From the NCBI GenBank assembly GCA_964579765.1, contig CAZOIK010000436.1, positions 1 through 23,930 of the forward strand: a stretch of DNA of 23,930 bases, written 5' to 3'. Under the pieces are notes generated by a model. That model worked only from the letters and a program-made list of their open reading frames with translations, made no database searches and was not told the origin of the DNA. Positions 1-9,396 of the stretch are shown piece after piece. Position 1 is the first letter of the stretch; each line of letters starts with the position of its first letter. The position numbers and the translations under genes were made by a program. The DNA is from DATNBT01 sp964579765 (GTDB taxonomy: Bacteria > Acidobacteriota > Vicinamibacteria > Vicinamibacterales > CAVVIG01).

Positions 1-1
1 G

Positions 2-754
2 GCGCAGCGCTACAAGGATCTCGGCGCGCGCGACATCGCCACGACGGAACAGCTCGAGACGGCCGCCTCCAGCTCCGCCGCGCTCGACGCGACCGTTGAG
101 GCCGATCGCGCCGCGGTCGAGAACGCCAAGGTGCAGCTCCAGTACGCGACGATCGCGTCCCCGATTGCGGGACGCACCGGGGCGCTCATGGTGCACGAAG
201 GCAACCTGGTGCGCGCGGCGGACACCACGCCGCTCGTCGTCATCAACCAGGTGACGCCGATCTACGTCTCGTTCGCGATTCCCGAGTCGCGGCTGCCCGA
301 GTTGAAGCGCTTCATGGCGCTCGGCCCGCTGTCGGTCGATGCCGCGCCGCCCAACTCGGACGCGACGTCGCGCGGCCGCATCACGTTCGTGGACAACAGC
401 GTCGATCAGACGACCGGCACGATCAGGGTCAAAGCGACGTTCTCGAACGAGGACCGCCGCCTCTGGCCCGGACAGTTCGTCAACGTCGTCGTCGCGTTGA
501 CGAAAGACCCGTCGGCCGTCGTCGTGCCGACGTCGGCTGTGCAGGTCGGCCAGCAGGGCCAGTACGCGTACGTCGTCAAGGCCGATCGCACGGTCGAGTA
601 CCGCCCGCTCGCGGTCGAGCGCACCGCGGGCGACGAGTCGGTGGTCAAGACCGGCCTGAAGCCAGGGGAGACCGTCGTCACGGACGGACAACTCAGGCTC
701 GTGGCCGGCAGCCACGTGAGCATCAAGGGGCAGGAGTCGCAGGTGACGCCATGA
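2..754 (+). CDS. RND efflux pump periplasmic adaptor subunit (membrane fusion protein), 5' truncated
   Basis: This is the C-terminal part of an AcrA/MexA/MdtA-type adaptor that links an inner-membrane RND permease to an outer-membrane channel. The open frame runs in from the left edge without a start. The first roughly 40 visible residues are the end of the alpha-helical hairpin (alanine- and glutamate-rich, ending in ENAKVQLQYATI). They are followed by the second half of the lipoyl domain (ASPIAGRTGALMVHEGNLV), the beta-barrel domain (TPIYVSFAIPESRLPELKRF, then the DQTTGTIRVKATFSNEDRRL region and LWPGQFVNV) and the membrane-proximal domain (GLKPGETVVTDGQLRLVAG). All of these are typical of the family. 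The stop codon overlaps the permease start as ATGA, so the two genes are co-translated. The substrate cannot be told from the sequence. The internal GTG at 131 is not the real start. Confidence 0.93.
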   Translation, partial: AQRYKDLGARDIATTEQLETAASSSAALDATVEADRAAVENAKVQLQYATIASPIAGRTGALMVHEGNLVRAADTTPLVVINQVTPIYVSFAIPESRLPELKRFMALGPLSVDAAPPNSDATSRGRITFVDNSVDQTTGTIRVKATFSNEDRRLWPGQFVNVVVALTKDPSAVVVPTSAVQVGQQGQYAYVVKADRTVEYRPLAVERTAGDESVVKTGLKPGETVVTDGQLRLVAGSHVSIKGQESQVTP

Positions 755-3700
755 ATCTCTCCGAACTCTTCATCAAGCGCCCGGTCACCACGACCCTGCT
801 GATGCTGGGGATCCTGGTGTTCGGCACGATGGCGTACCGATCGCTGCCCGTCTCCGACCTCCCGACCGTTGACTTCCCCACCATTCAGGTCAACGCCTCG
901 CTGCCTGGCGCGAGCCCGGAGACCATGGCCGCGACCGTCGCGCTGCCGCTCGAGAAGCAGTTCGCCGCGATCGCGGGCCTGACCAACATCAACTCGGTCA
1001 GCCAGCAGGGCCAGACCAACATCACGCTGCAGTTCGACCTCAGCCGCAACATCGACGCCGCGGCCCAGGACGTGCAGTCGATGATCGGCCGGACCGCGCG
1101 CCAGCTGCCGCCGCAGATGCCGGCGCCGCCGTCCTACTCGAAGGCCAACCCGGGCGACCAGTCGATCATCCTGCTCGTCCTCCGCTCGCCGACGCTCCCC
1201 CTGTCCATGGTGGACGAATACGCGCAGCAGACGATCGCGCAGCGGCTCTCGATGGTTGACGGCGTCGCCCAGGTGGATGTCTTCGGCTCGCAGAAGTACG
1301 CGGTCCGCATCGACGTCGATCCACGCGAGCTCGCCGCCAAGAAGATCGGCATCGACGAGGTGGCCAACGCGGTCGCCGCGGCGAACTCGAACGTGCCGAC
1401 CGGCACGATCTACGGCGAGAAGACGTTCGTCGTGCAGACGAACGGCCAGCTGATGAAGGCCGCGGGGTACGCGCCGACGATCGTCACGTACCGGAACGGC
1501 AATCCCGTGCGGCTCGACGAGGTCGCGCACGTGTACGACGGCGTCGAAAACGACAAGTCGGCGGCCTGGCAGAAGGGCGAGCGCTGCGTGATGATCTCGA
1601 TCCGCAAGCAGCCCGGCACGAACGTCGTGGACGTGGTCGATCGTATCAAAGCGCTGCTGCCGAGCATCGAAGAGCAGCTGCCGGCCGCGATGACGCTGGA
1701 AATCAGGAACGATCGATCCGCCACGATCCGCGACTCGGTCCGCGACGTGAAGATGACGCTCCTCGCGACGATCGTGCTCGTCATCCTCGTCATCTTCCTG
1801 TTCCTGCGGAACGTGTCGGCGACGCTCATCCCCAGCCTCGCGCTCCCGGCGTCGCTCGTGGGCACGTTCACGGTGATGTACCTGCTCGACTACAGCCTCG
1901 ACAACCTGTCGCTGATGGCGCTCACGCTGTCGGTCGGGTTCGTCGTGGACGACGCGATCGTCATGCTCGAGAACATCGTCCGCCACATGGAGATGGGCAA
2001 GCAGCCCATGCAGGCGGCCTACGACGCGTCGAAGGAAATCGCCTTCACGATTCTTTCGATGACGATTTCGCTGGCGGCGGTGTTCATCCCCGTCCTCTTC
2101 ATGGGCGGCATCGTCGGCCGGCTGCTGCACGAGTTCTCGGTCACGATCGGCGTCGCGATCCTGGTGTCGGGCTTCGTCTCGATCAGCCTCACGCCGATGC
2201 TCTGCAGCCGGTTCCTGCGTCCGCCGCAGTCGGAGCACCACGGCCGTTTCTACAACGCGTTCGAGCGCATGTTCGATTCGTGGCTGAAGGCGTACGACGT
2301 GACGCTTCGCCTGTGCCTGCGGCACCGCGCGCTGATCATGGCCGTCTCGATCGCGCTGCTCGTCGGCACGGGGTATCTGTTCGTCATCGTGCCCAAAGGC
2401 TTCCTTCCGAGCGAGGATCAGGGCCGCTTCATGGTCAACACCGAGGCGGCGCAGGGCATCAGCTACCCGGACATGGCGCGGCATCAGCAGGAGGTCGCCG
2501 CCATCCTCAACAGCGATCCGAACGTGAGCACGACCAACGTGATGGTCGGCGCCATCGGCAGCAACGGCGGCGCGCTGAACTCAGGCCGCGTCTGGGTCGA
2601 GCTGAAACCCCGCGACCAGCGCACCAAGTCGGTGGACGAAGTGATTGCGAGCCTGCGGCCCAAGGTCGCGCAGGTGCCAGGCATCCGCGCCTTCATGACC
2701 AACCAGCCGCCGATCAACCTCGGCGCCGGGCAGGGCGGGCAGCGCGCGCTCTACCAGTTCACGCTCCAGGACACCGACACCGCCGAGCTCTACAAGTACG
2801 CGCCGCTGATGGAAGACAAGATTCGGGCCATTGGAGGCCTCGAGGACGTGAGCAGCGACCTGCAGCTCCGCAATCCGCAGGTCACCGTCGAGATGGATCG
2901 CAACAAGGTCTCGACGCTCGGCCTGACCGTGAACCAGGTCGAGAACGCGCTCTTCAACGCCTACGGCACCCGGCAGGTGTCGCAGATCTACGCGCCGAAC
3001 AACCAATACCAGGTGATCCTGCAGGTCGCGCCGGAGTTCCAGCAGGATCCGGCGGCGATGTCGCTGCTCTACGTCCGCTCGAGCACGGGCGCGCTGATCC
3101 CGCTCGACTCGGTCGCGCGCCTGAAGACCGATGTCGGGCCGATGTCGGTCAGCCACTACGGGCAGCTCCCGGCCGTGACGATCTCGTTCAACCTGAAGCC
3201 CGGCTTCGCGCTCGGCGACGCCGTCGATCAGATCAAGACGCTGGCCGCCTCGAACATGCCGTCCACGATCTCGACGAGCTTCCAGGGTGCCGCGCAGGCC
3301 TTCCAGGATTCGTTGCAGGGGCTCGGCCTCATCCTGCTGATGGCGATCGTCGTCATCTACATCGTGCTGGGCGTGCTGTACGAGAGCTTCACGCACCCGC
3401 TGACGATTCTCTCCGGTCTGCCGTCAGCCGGATTCGGCGCGCTGCTGACGCTGCTGATCTTCAAGACCGAGCTGAGTCTGTACGCCTTCGTCGGCGTCAT
3501 CATGCTCGTCGGGCTCGTGAAGAAGAACGGCATCATGATGGTGGACTTCGCCGTCGAGGCGCAGAAGGACGGCAAGACGCCGGCCGAGGCGATTCACGAA
3601 GCGTGTCTGGTGCGCTTCCGCCCGATCATGATGACGACGATGGCCGCGCTCGTCGGCACGTTGCCGATTGCGCTCGGCCTCGGCGCCGGCCGCTCGGCCT

Positions 3701-3899
3701 GGCCGTCGTCGGCGGCCTGATCGTCTCGCAGCTCCTGACGCTCTACATCACGCCGGTCTACTACGTCTACATCGAGAACATGCGGATGTGGATCGCCGGC
3801 CGGAAGACCTCGCCGGTGCCGGTGCCGGTCGGCGCGAAGCACGCGCACGTCACGGCCCCGGTCACCATGCGCAAGGTTGAAGGCGACGCCCGCGCGTAG
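751..3899 (+). pseudogene. RND (HAE1) efflux permease, MdtB/MdtC-like, frameshifted before the last membrane helix
   Basis: This is a proton-driven inner-membrane drug/solute exporter of the AcrB superfamily. The first frame (751-3720) gives 989 residues: TM1 at about 10-30, the first porter domain, TM2-6, the second porter domain and TM7-11. The proton-relay residues are present: D400-D401 in GFVVDDAIVM (D407/D408 of AcrB) and K925 in GLVKKNGI (K940 of AcrB). The frame then reads GLGAG followed by an unrelated tail and stops at 3720. The normal continuation RPLGLAVVGGLIVSQLL, which is TM12, plus a short cytoplasmic tail, lies in the next frame up to the TAG at 3897-3899. The family normally has about four or five residues of the type (A/S)E-x-R-R between GAG and RPLG. 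They are missing, so a small deletion near 3682-3692 is more likely than programmed frameshifting. The restored protein would be about 1050 residues. Treat it as a damaged gene or an assembly error. Confidence 0.88.
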
Positions 3900-3908
3900 A
3901 ACGCGCGG
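3890..3908. terminator. Stem-loop between convergent genes
   Basis: A perfect 7-bp inverted repeat, CCGCGCG (3890-3896) and CGCGCGG (3902-3908), encloses the loop TAGAA. The permease stop codon lies in the loop. It sits between the RND permease and folK, which converge with only 20 bases between them. No T-tract follows on either strand, so this is at best a weak or factor-assisted bidirectional terminator. Confidence 0.35.
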
Positions 3909-3919
3909 ACCCGCCGGCA

Positions 3920-4378
3920 CTACCCCACGACGTTCGCGAGCAGGTCGGCGACCGTCGATCCGGTGATCGGATCGACGAGCGCCGGCGCGATTTCCGCCAG
4001 CGGCTCCAGCACAAACCGGCGCTCCCGGAACCGCGGATGCGGAATGGCGAGCCCCGGTTCCTCGACGACACGGTCTCCAAACAGAATCAGATCGAGATCG
4101 AGCGTCCTCGCCGCATTCGGATAGGGACGCTCGCGGCCGCGCTCACGCTCGATGGCCATGAGCGTGTCGAGCACGGCGCGCGGCGCCGCGTCGGTGTCGG
4201 CGACAGCGGCGGCGTTGAGGAACAGCGGTTGCCCGGCAGGCACGCCGACCGGGGCTGTTTCGTAGTAGCGCGAGACAATCAGGCTGGGAAAGACGGACGC
4301 GAGACGTGTGGCGGCGAAGTCGAGGTGCGCGCGCCGATCGCCGAGGTTGCTGCCGAGGGCGATCGCTACTCGAGCCAT
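3920..4378 (-). CDS. folK: 2-amino-4-hydroxy-6-hydroxymethyldihydropteridine diphosphokinase (HPPK)
   Basis: HPPK transfers pyrophosphate from ATP to 6-hydroxymethyl-7,8-dihydropterin in folate synthesis in the cytoplasm. From the ATG at 4378 the protein has 152 residues, close to the usual 155-160. Family motifs appear in order: VAIALGSNLGDRRAHL at the N-terminus, SRYYETAPVG, QPLFLNAAA, the ATP/Mg-binding stretch ERPYPNAARTLDLDLILFGD with its aspartates, and the C-terminal IPHPRFRERRFVLEPLAEIAP. Longer upstream extensions of this frame overlap two other genes and are not real. The start lies 13 bases inside the end of the preceding gene, so folK is translationally coupled as the last gene of the leftward run. 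No folP, folB or folE lies in the window. Confidence 0.96.
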   Translation of the reverse strand: MARVAIALGSNLGDRRAHLDFAATRLASVFPSLIVSRYYETAPVGVPAGQPLFLNAAAVADTDAAPRAVLDTLMAIERERGRERPYPNAARTLDLDLILFGDRVVEEPGLAIPHPRFRERRFVLEPLAEIAPALVDPITGSTVADLLANVVG

Positions 4379-4851
4379 CGCGACGGCAGCACGGCGCCGC
4401 GCGCCGGCCCCGCGGCTTTCGCGCGGCGGCCGAGCAGGTCGGTGCGGCCGGCGAGCGCCTGCTCGAAGAACCGCTGCTGTTCGCGCGTCTCGCCGAGGAC
4501 GACGCGCAGCATGCCGCGATGACGCGCGTTCTCCATCGTCTCGACGCGCGGACGCCAGCGATCCAGAAACGCCTGCGCGCGGCGGATGTCGTCCTCGAAC
4601 AGCGCGTGGGCGTCCTTCGCCGCCGGCGCCGAGACTGACGCGGCCGACTCGGGCACCGCGCCGCCCCCGTCCGCAATCGCCTTCGCGAGCCAGCTGAGCT
4701 GCAGTTCCTCGCGGTTGATCACGTATTGATACGTGTTGTTCGCGTCGTACTGCGTCACAAGGCGCGCGTGCGCCTGGTGCTGGACGAGCGACGCGAACTT
4801 GTCGGCGTAGAACTCCGTCAGCAGCGCGAGCGTCTCGGGGCCGGCGGTCAC
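4366..4851 (-). CDS. Conserved-looking helical protein of unknown function
   Basis: This 161-residue cytoplasmic protein has no signal peptide or membrane helix. I chose the GTG at 4851 because it overlaps the DksA-like stop as GTGA; an ATG at 4893 would run much further into that gene. The N-terminal half (about residues 5-60) looks like two amphipathic helices containing ARLVTQYDANNTYQYVINRE followed by EELQLSWLAKAI. The paired acidic residues there faintly recall ferritin-like helices, but no clear metal-ligand pattern is visible. Residues 75-140 are charged and helical (LFEDDIRRAQAFLDRWRPRVE, REQQRFFEQALAGR). The position between a DksA-like gene and folK gives no functional clue. I do not recognise the family. 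Confidence 0.75.
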   Translation of the reverse strand: MTAGPETLALLTEFYADKFASLVQHQAHARLVTQYDANNTYQYVINREELQLSWLAKAIADGGGAVPESAASVSAPAAKDAHALFEDDIRRAQAFLDRWRPRVETMENARHRGMLRVVLGETREQQRFFEQALAGRTDLLGRRAKAAGPARGAVLPSRWLE

Positions 4852-5183
4852 GCGTTCTGCTTTTCCTTGCAGGTGATGCACACGCGGGTCCACGGAATCG
4901 CGTTGAGGCGCGCTTCCGCGATCGGCTCGCCGCAGTCGCGGCAGACGCCGTACGTGCCCTTGTCGATGCGCCAGAGCGCCTCTTCAATCGCCTGCAGAAT
5001 TTTCGCGTCGGTCTGCTTCAGCTTGAGCTGGATGTGGACCTCGTTGTTGCCACTGGCCTGATCGGCCATGTCGCCCTGGCGGGTGTTGTTCTCCATCGAC
5101 GCCTGGAGAGGCTTGATCCCGCCGGTGCCGAGAATCTCCGTGCGCTTCCTGAGAAGCGCGTCCTTGAAGTGCTGCACGTCCAT
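4848..5183 (-). CDS. DksA/TraR-family zinc-finger protein
   Basis: DksA-like proteins enter the secondary channel of RNA polymerase and alter initiation, often together with ppGpp. This 111-residue version starts at the ATG at 5183. It has an N-terminal helical part (residues 1-75, with KLKQTDAKILQAIEEALWRIDKGTYG just before the finger) and a C-terminal C4 zinc finger with C81, C84, C102 and C105 (CRDCGEPI ... VCITC). All four cysteines are present. It is shorter than E. coli DksA (151 residues) and lies between true DksA and the short TraR type. The linker at residues 31-47 (ENNTRQGDMADQASGNN) carries the acidic loop residues found in the DksA_N coiled coil. Its stop overlaps the next start as GTGA. 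A separate promoter seems to precede it, so it may be expressed independently of the ABC genes upstream. Confidence 0.93.
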   Translation of the reverse strand: MDVQHFKDALLRKRTEILGTGGIKPLQASMENNTRQGDMADQASGNNEVHIQLKLKQTDAKILQAIEEALWRIDKGTYGVCRDCGEPIAEARLNAIPWTRVCITCKEKQNA

Positions 5184-5216
5184 CGGCGCTGGAAACTCCT
5201 CGAGGGTGAACAGTCG

Positions 5217-5222
5217 ATGATA
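5217..5222 (-). promoter_or_regulatory. Candidate -10 element for the DksA-like gene
   Basis: In the 66-base gap after the ABC permease, the minus strand reads TATCAT at 5222-5217, followed by about 33 bases that contain GAGGAG before the ATG at 5183. The hexamer resembles a -10 box. No good -35 box is visible, so confidence is low. Confidence 0.3.
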
Positions 5223-5249
5223 GCACGCTCGCGCGGCCGGCCGATTTCT

Positions 5250-7783
5250 TCACTCGGCGCGCAGTGTCGCCAGCGGCTTGTTGCGGAGGACGTCGAGACT
5301 TGACACCACGCCAATCGCCGCCACGAGCGCCGCCGTCAACCCGACGCCGGCGAGATGCTCGGACGGAAACACGCGCCACGGAATGTCGAGCGCGTACCGG
5401 CTCACGCCCCACGTCAGGGCGACCGCGCCGGCCGAGCCCACGGCCCCCGCCAGAAGCCCCAGCACGCCGTACTCGAACAGCAGCATCCGCGCAATCGTGC
5501 CGGTGTTGGCGCCGAGCGTCTTGAACACCGCCGCTTCGTAGACGCGCTGGAATTTCGTCATCGCCACCGCGCCGACGAGAATCAGCGCGCCGCTGAACAG
5601 CACCAGGCCGCCGACCACGCTGATGGCCAGCGTGACCTTCGACATCACGTCGCGCACCGTCGCGAGGATCTCGTGGAAGTCGATGACCGAGACGTTCGGG
5701 AACTTCGCGACCAGGTCGTGCTGGAACTTCGCGCGGGCCGCCGCGTCGTCCGGCCCCTTGATCGGCGCGATGAACGTCTGCGGCGCCGAGTCGAGCACGC
5801 CCGGCCTGAACACGAACACGAACCCGCCCGCGCGCGCGTCCTTGAAGTCCACGTCGCGGATGCTCGTGACGCGCGCGTTGATCGTCCGGCCGAGGATGTC
5901 GAACCGCACCACGTCGCCGACGTTGACGGCAAAGCGCTCGTGCAGCCCCTGCTCCACCGAGACTTCGGGATCGGGCGACGGCCCTTTCCAGAACGCTCCG
6001 TCGATGACGTGCTCGTTCGCCTCGAGATGATCCCGGTAGGTGACGGTGTACTCGCGCGCCAGCGATCCGCGCGCCCGCACGTCGTCGAAGCTGTCGAGCG
6101 TGGTGACGCGCCCGCTGACGCCCGTAATCCGGGCGCGCAGCACGGGAATCAGACGCGACGTGCCGACGCCGTTGGCTGGATCGGCGAAGAACTGCCGTAT
6201 GCCGTCTACTTGCCCGCGCTGGATGTCGAGCAGAAACATGTCGGCCGAGTCCGACGCGACCTGAATCGAAAACTCGTCGAGCAGGCTCGCCTGCAGCGAC
6301 CGGATGCCGACGATGAAGAACGCGCCGAGGCCGACGGCGAGCAGGATGACGCGCGTCTGGTTGCCCGGCCGCGACAGGTGCAGCACGGCGTGCCGGAGCG
6401 GGAAGGAGGGCGCGCCCGCCAGCGGCGAAACGGCTGTCACCAGCAGCCGGCCGGCCGCGAGCAGGACGAGCGCCAGCGCCGCGAACCCGACGCAGACGAC
6501 GACGCCCGCGCGCAGCGAGGCGGCCTGCCACGCCGCGACGGCGATGAGCGCGCCCGAGACGAAGATCATCGCGGCGATTCGCGCCGGGTCGCGCCGCTCG
6601 GCGCGCGTCTCGTCGCGCAGGAGCAGCGACGGCTTGACCAGCCGGACGTCGAGCAGCGGCACGAGCGAGAACAGGAGCGAGATCAGCACGCCAATCGCGA
6701 TGCCCTGCGCCGCAATCCGCCACGGAATCGTGTAGTGGACGTCGGCCAGGAGCGACGTGGACGAGGGGCCCAGCGCGGCGGGGATCGCCGCGAGTGCGGC
6801 GCGCGCGATGGCGACGCCGAGCACGCTGCCCGCGAAGCCGAGCGACACGACCTGCAGCAGGTAGACCCCCATGATCTGTCTGGTCGTCGCGCCGAGGCAC
6901 TTGAGCACGGCGATGCTGCGAATCTTCTGCAGGATGAACACGCGCGTGACGCTCGACACCGCGATGCCCCCGAGGATCACGATGATCAGGCCGACCAGGC
7001 TGAGGTAGTTTTCCGCGCGGTCGAAGTCGCGGCCGATCGCGTCGTCCGTCGCATGGTACGAGCGGGCGCTGACGTAGCTCTCGCTCAGGTCCTGGTTGAT
7101 CGCGTCGATCATCCCGTCGAGGGTCTCGTCGGGCACGCGGGCGAGGACGACGCGGCGGGCGCGGCTGCCGAACGTGAGGAGGCCCGTGGACGGCACGTCG
7201 TCGAAGTCCACGAACACGCGCGGGCCGAGCGAGAAGGCGCCGAGGTTCCGTCCCGGCTCGTTCGCGACGACGCCGCGGATGACGAACGTGGACGTGCCGA
7301 TCGCAATCGAGTCGCCGACCTTCACGCCGAGCGCCGCCAGCAGTTCGGGCCGCACCAGCGCGCCGTGGTGCTCGAGGAGCGCGTGCGAGTACGGCCGGCC
7401 GCTCTCGAGCGTCATCTCGCCGTAGAGCGGGAACCCCGGCTGCACCGCCTTCAGCTCCACCATCCGCGCGGCCACGCGCGCCGGATCGGCGGGACGCACC
7501 ATCGTGGGCGTCTCGACGGTTTCGGTCCTGGCCGTCGCGCCGGCCTCCTGCAGGTGACGGTCGATCGACGCGCGCGCCTCCGGCGTCCACTCGCGCGTGG
7601 TCGAGACGAGCGCGTCGGCCGCGATGAGCGTCCGCGCTTCGCCGCCGAGCACGTCGCGCACGCTGCGGATGACCGACCGCAGGGCCACGATGGCCGCCAC
7701 GCCGACCGCGATGCAGACGAAGAAGAAAACGAGCCGCTGCCACGAGGCGCGCGTCTCGCGCACGACCATCGCCAGCACGAACC

Positions 7784-7787
<4 letters not shown>
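5250..7787 (-). CDS. ABC transporter permease, YbbP/FtsX-MacB type
   Basis: A large integral-membrane subunit of 845 residues (E. coli YbbP has 804). TM1 is at about residues 15-35 (LVFFFVCIAVGVAAIVALRSV), followed by a long periplasmic domain (about 40-250). An FtsX-type three-helix bundle follows (YLSLVGLIIVILGGIAVSS, LQVVSLGFAGSVLGVAIARA and a third helix). A central pair of membrane segments comes next (about 400-450), then a second short periplasmic region and a second FtsX bundle at the C-terminus (VTLAISVVGGLVLFSGALILVGAVAM, LLFEYGVLGLLAGAVGSAGAVAL, LAGVGLTAALVAAIGVVSS). The duplicated FtsX layout with ten predicted helices is that of the YbbP/LolE-like group. The start ATG overlaps the ATPase stop as ATGA, so the two form one transporter. 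The family is thought to move lipids or lipoproteins, or to transmit force across the envelope; the substrate here is unknown. Confidence 0.93.
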
Positions 7788-8445
<658 letters not shown>

Positions 8446-8449
<4 letters not shown>

Positions 8450-9144
8450 GAACCCGCGGCGGCGAGGACCGGCTTGAGCACCGTCCAGACGTTGGCCGCG
8501 ACGATGCGCGCGCCCTCCGCCGTCGGATGGATGCCGTCGGGTTGATTCAGCCGGCCGATGCCGGCGACGTCCTGCAGCAGGAACGGGATCAGCGCGACGT
8601 GATACTTCCTGGCGAGCTCAGGGTAGACGCGGTGAAACTGCACGTCGTAGTCGCGGCCGAAATTCGGCGGCGCTTCCATGCCCGCGAGGACGACGGTGAC
8701 ATGGCGCGCCTGCGCGCGCTCGATGATGTTCGAAAGATTCTGGCGCAGTTCCGCGGCCGGCAACGCACGCAGGCCGTCATTGCCGCCGAGCGCGACGACC
8801 AACACCCGCACGTCGCCGTCGAGCGCCCAGTCGAGCCTCGAAAGGCCCCCGGCGGAGGTGTCGCCCGACACGCCGGCGTTCACGACGTCGTACGTCAGCC
8901 CCGCCTCGTCGATCTTCTGCTGCAGCAGCGACGGATAGGCCTGCTGCTCCGGCAACCCGAGGCCCGCCGTCAAGCTGTCGCCGAGGATGACCACTCGCGG
9001 CCGCGGCGGTCTGGGCAGCGCCTCCGACGACGGCTGCGGCGCCGCGCTCGCGATGGCCGCTGCCCGGCGCGGCCGCGACTCAGATTGCCCGCACGCCGCC
9101 GCCAGCACGGCCGCGCACACGAGGACGCAGAGGCGCCTAGTCAT
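8446..9144 (-). CDS. tesA: TesA-like SGNH-hydrolase (arylesterase/lysophospholipase), exported
   Basis: This 232-residue protein resembles the multifunctional esterase/thioesterase/lysophospholipase I family. The N-terminus is a signal peptide ending LAAACGQ (C18), so it may be a lipoprotein rather than the soluble periplasmic form known from E. coli. A proline-rich linker follows, then the SGNH blocks: block I VVILGDSLTAGLG with catalytic S57, block II glycine in NAGVSGDTSAGG, block III GGNDGLR and block V DGIHP with D203 and H206. All catalytic residues are in place. The gene directly precedes and overlaps the YbbA/YbbP transporter genes. In E. coli tesA is the divergent neighbour of ybbA-ybbP; here they are fused into one transcription unit, which strengthens the idea that the enzyme and transporter act on the same lipid-like substrates. 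Confidence 0.95.
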
Positions 9145-9376
9145 GCGCGTTCAACTGGCGCTCCAGATCCGCGATGGCCTGCTCGAGCATACGCCGGTGC
9201 GTCGTCGAGGTCGCGACCGCGAGATCCGCCCGCGACCGGGCGAGCGCGAGCGCAATCGTATGCTTCCGTTCGAGATCGCGCGCGGCGCCCGCGCCAGGCG
9301 TCGGTCGCGCGGCACGCTCGCGATCGGCTTCCGCCTGCTGGTATTCGACATCCTTGCTCTCGAAGCCGCGCGCCAT
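9137..9376 (-). CDS. Small charged coiled-coil protein, unknown function
   Basis: This 79-residue protein has no signal peptide. Residues 8-25 (KDVEYQQAEADRERAARP) and 40-76 (ALALARSRADLAVATSTT, then MLEQAIADLERQLNAHD) are predicted helices with heptad-like spacing of A and L. Its stop overlaps the TesA-like start by 8 bases, which supports it being a real, coupled gene at the head of the leftward run. It has no Shine-Dalgarno sequence; TAACAT lies 8 bases before the ATG on the same strand, compatible with leaderless transcription. I do not recognise a family. A competing ATG at 9380 in another frame gives an arginine-rich shadow and is less likely. Confidence 0.55.
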   Translation of the reverse strand: MARGFESKDVEYQQAEADRERAARPTPGAGAARDLERKHTIALALARSRADLAVATSTTHRRMLEQAIADLERQLNAHD

Positions 9377-9396
9377 TCATTAATATGTTACCAGTG
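9374..9396. promoter_or_regulatory. Overlapping divergent promoter, probably leaderless on both strands
   Basis: This short AT-rich island in very G+C-rich DNA separates two divergent genes. Rightwards, TAATAT (9381-9386) lies 7 bases before the GTG at 9394, an in-frame alternative start of pgi. Leftwards, TAACAT (9390-9385) lies 8 bases before the ATG at 9376. No Shine-Dalgarno sequence is visible for either gene. Confidence 0.45.

Noticed and set aside
406..2484. 692-residue open frame on the minus strand across the RND genes
   Set aside because: Antisense to two well-supported RND genes; its product is an arginine/aspartate/histidine-rich string typical of reverse-strand reading of G+C-rich genes.
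2280..3670. Plus-strand frame overlapping the RND permease before the frameshift
   Set aside because: Only its last part (about 3690-3899) is meaningful, as the shifted C-terminus of the permease; the earlier part is low-complexity shadow sequence.
4848..5183. Degenerate DksA lacking zinc ligands
   Set aside because: All four cysteines (C81, C84, C102, C105) are present, so it is a normal C4 member.
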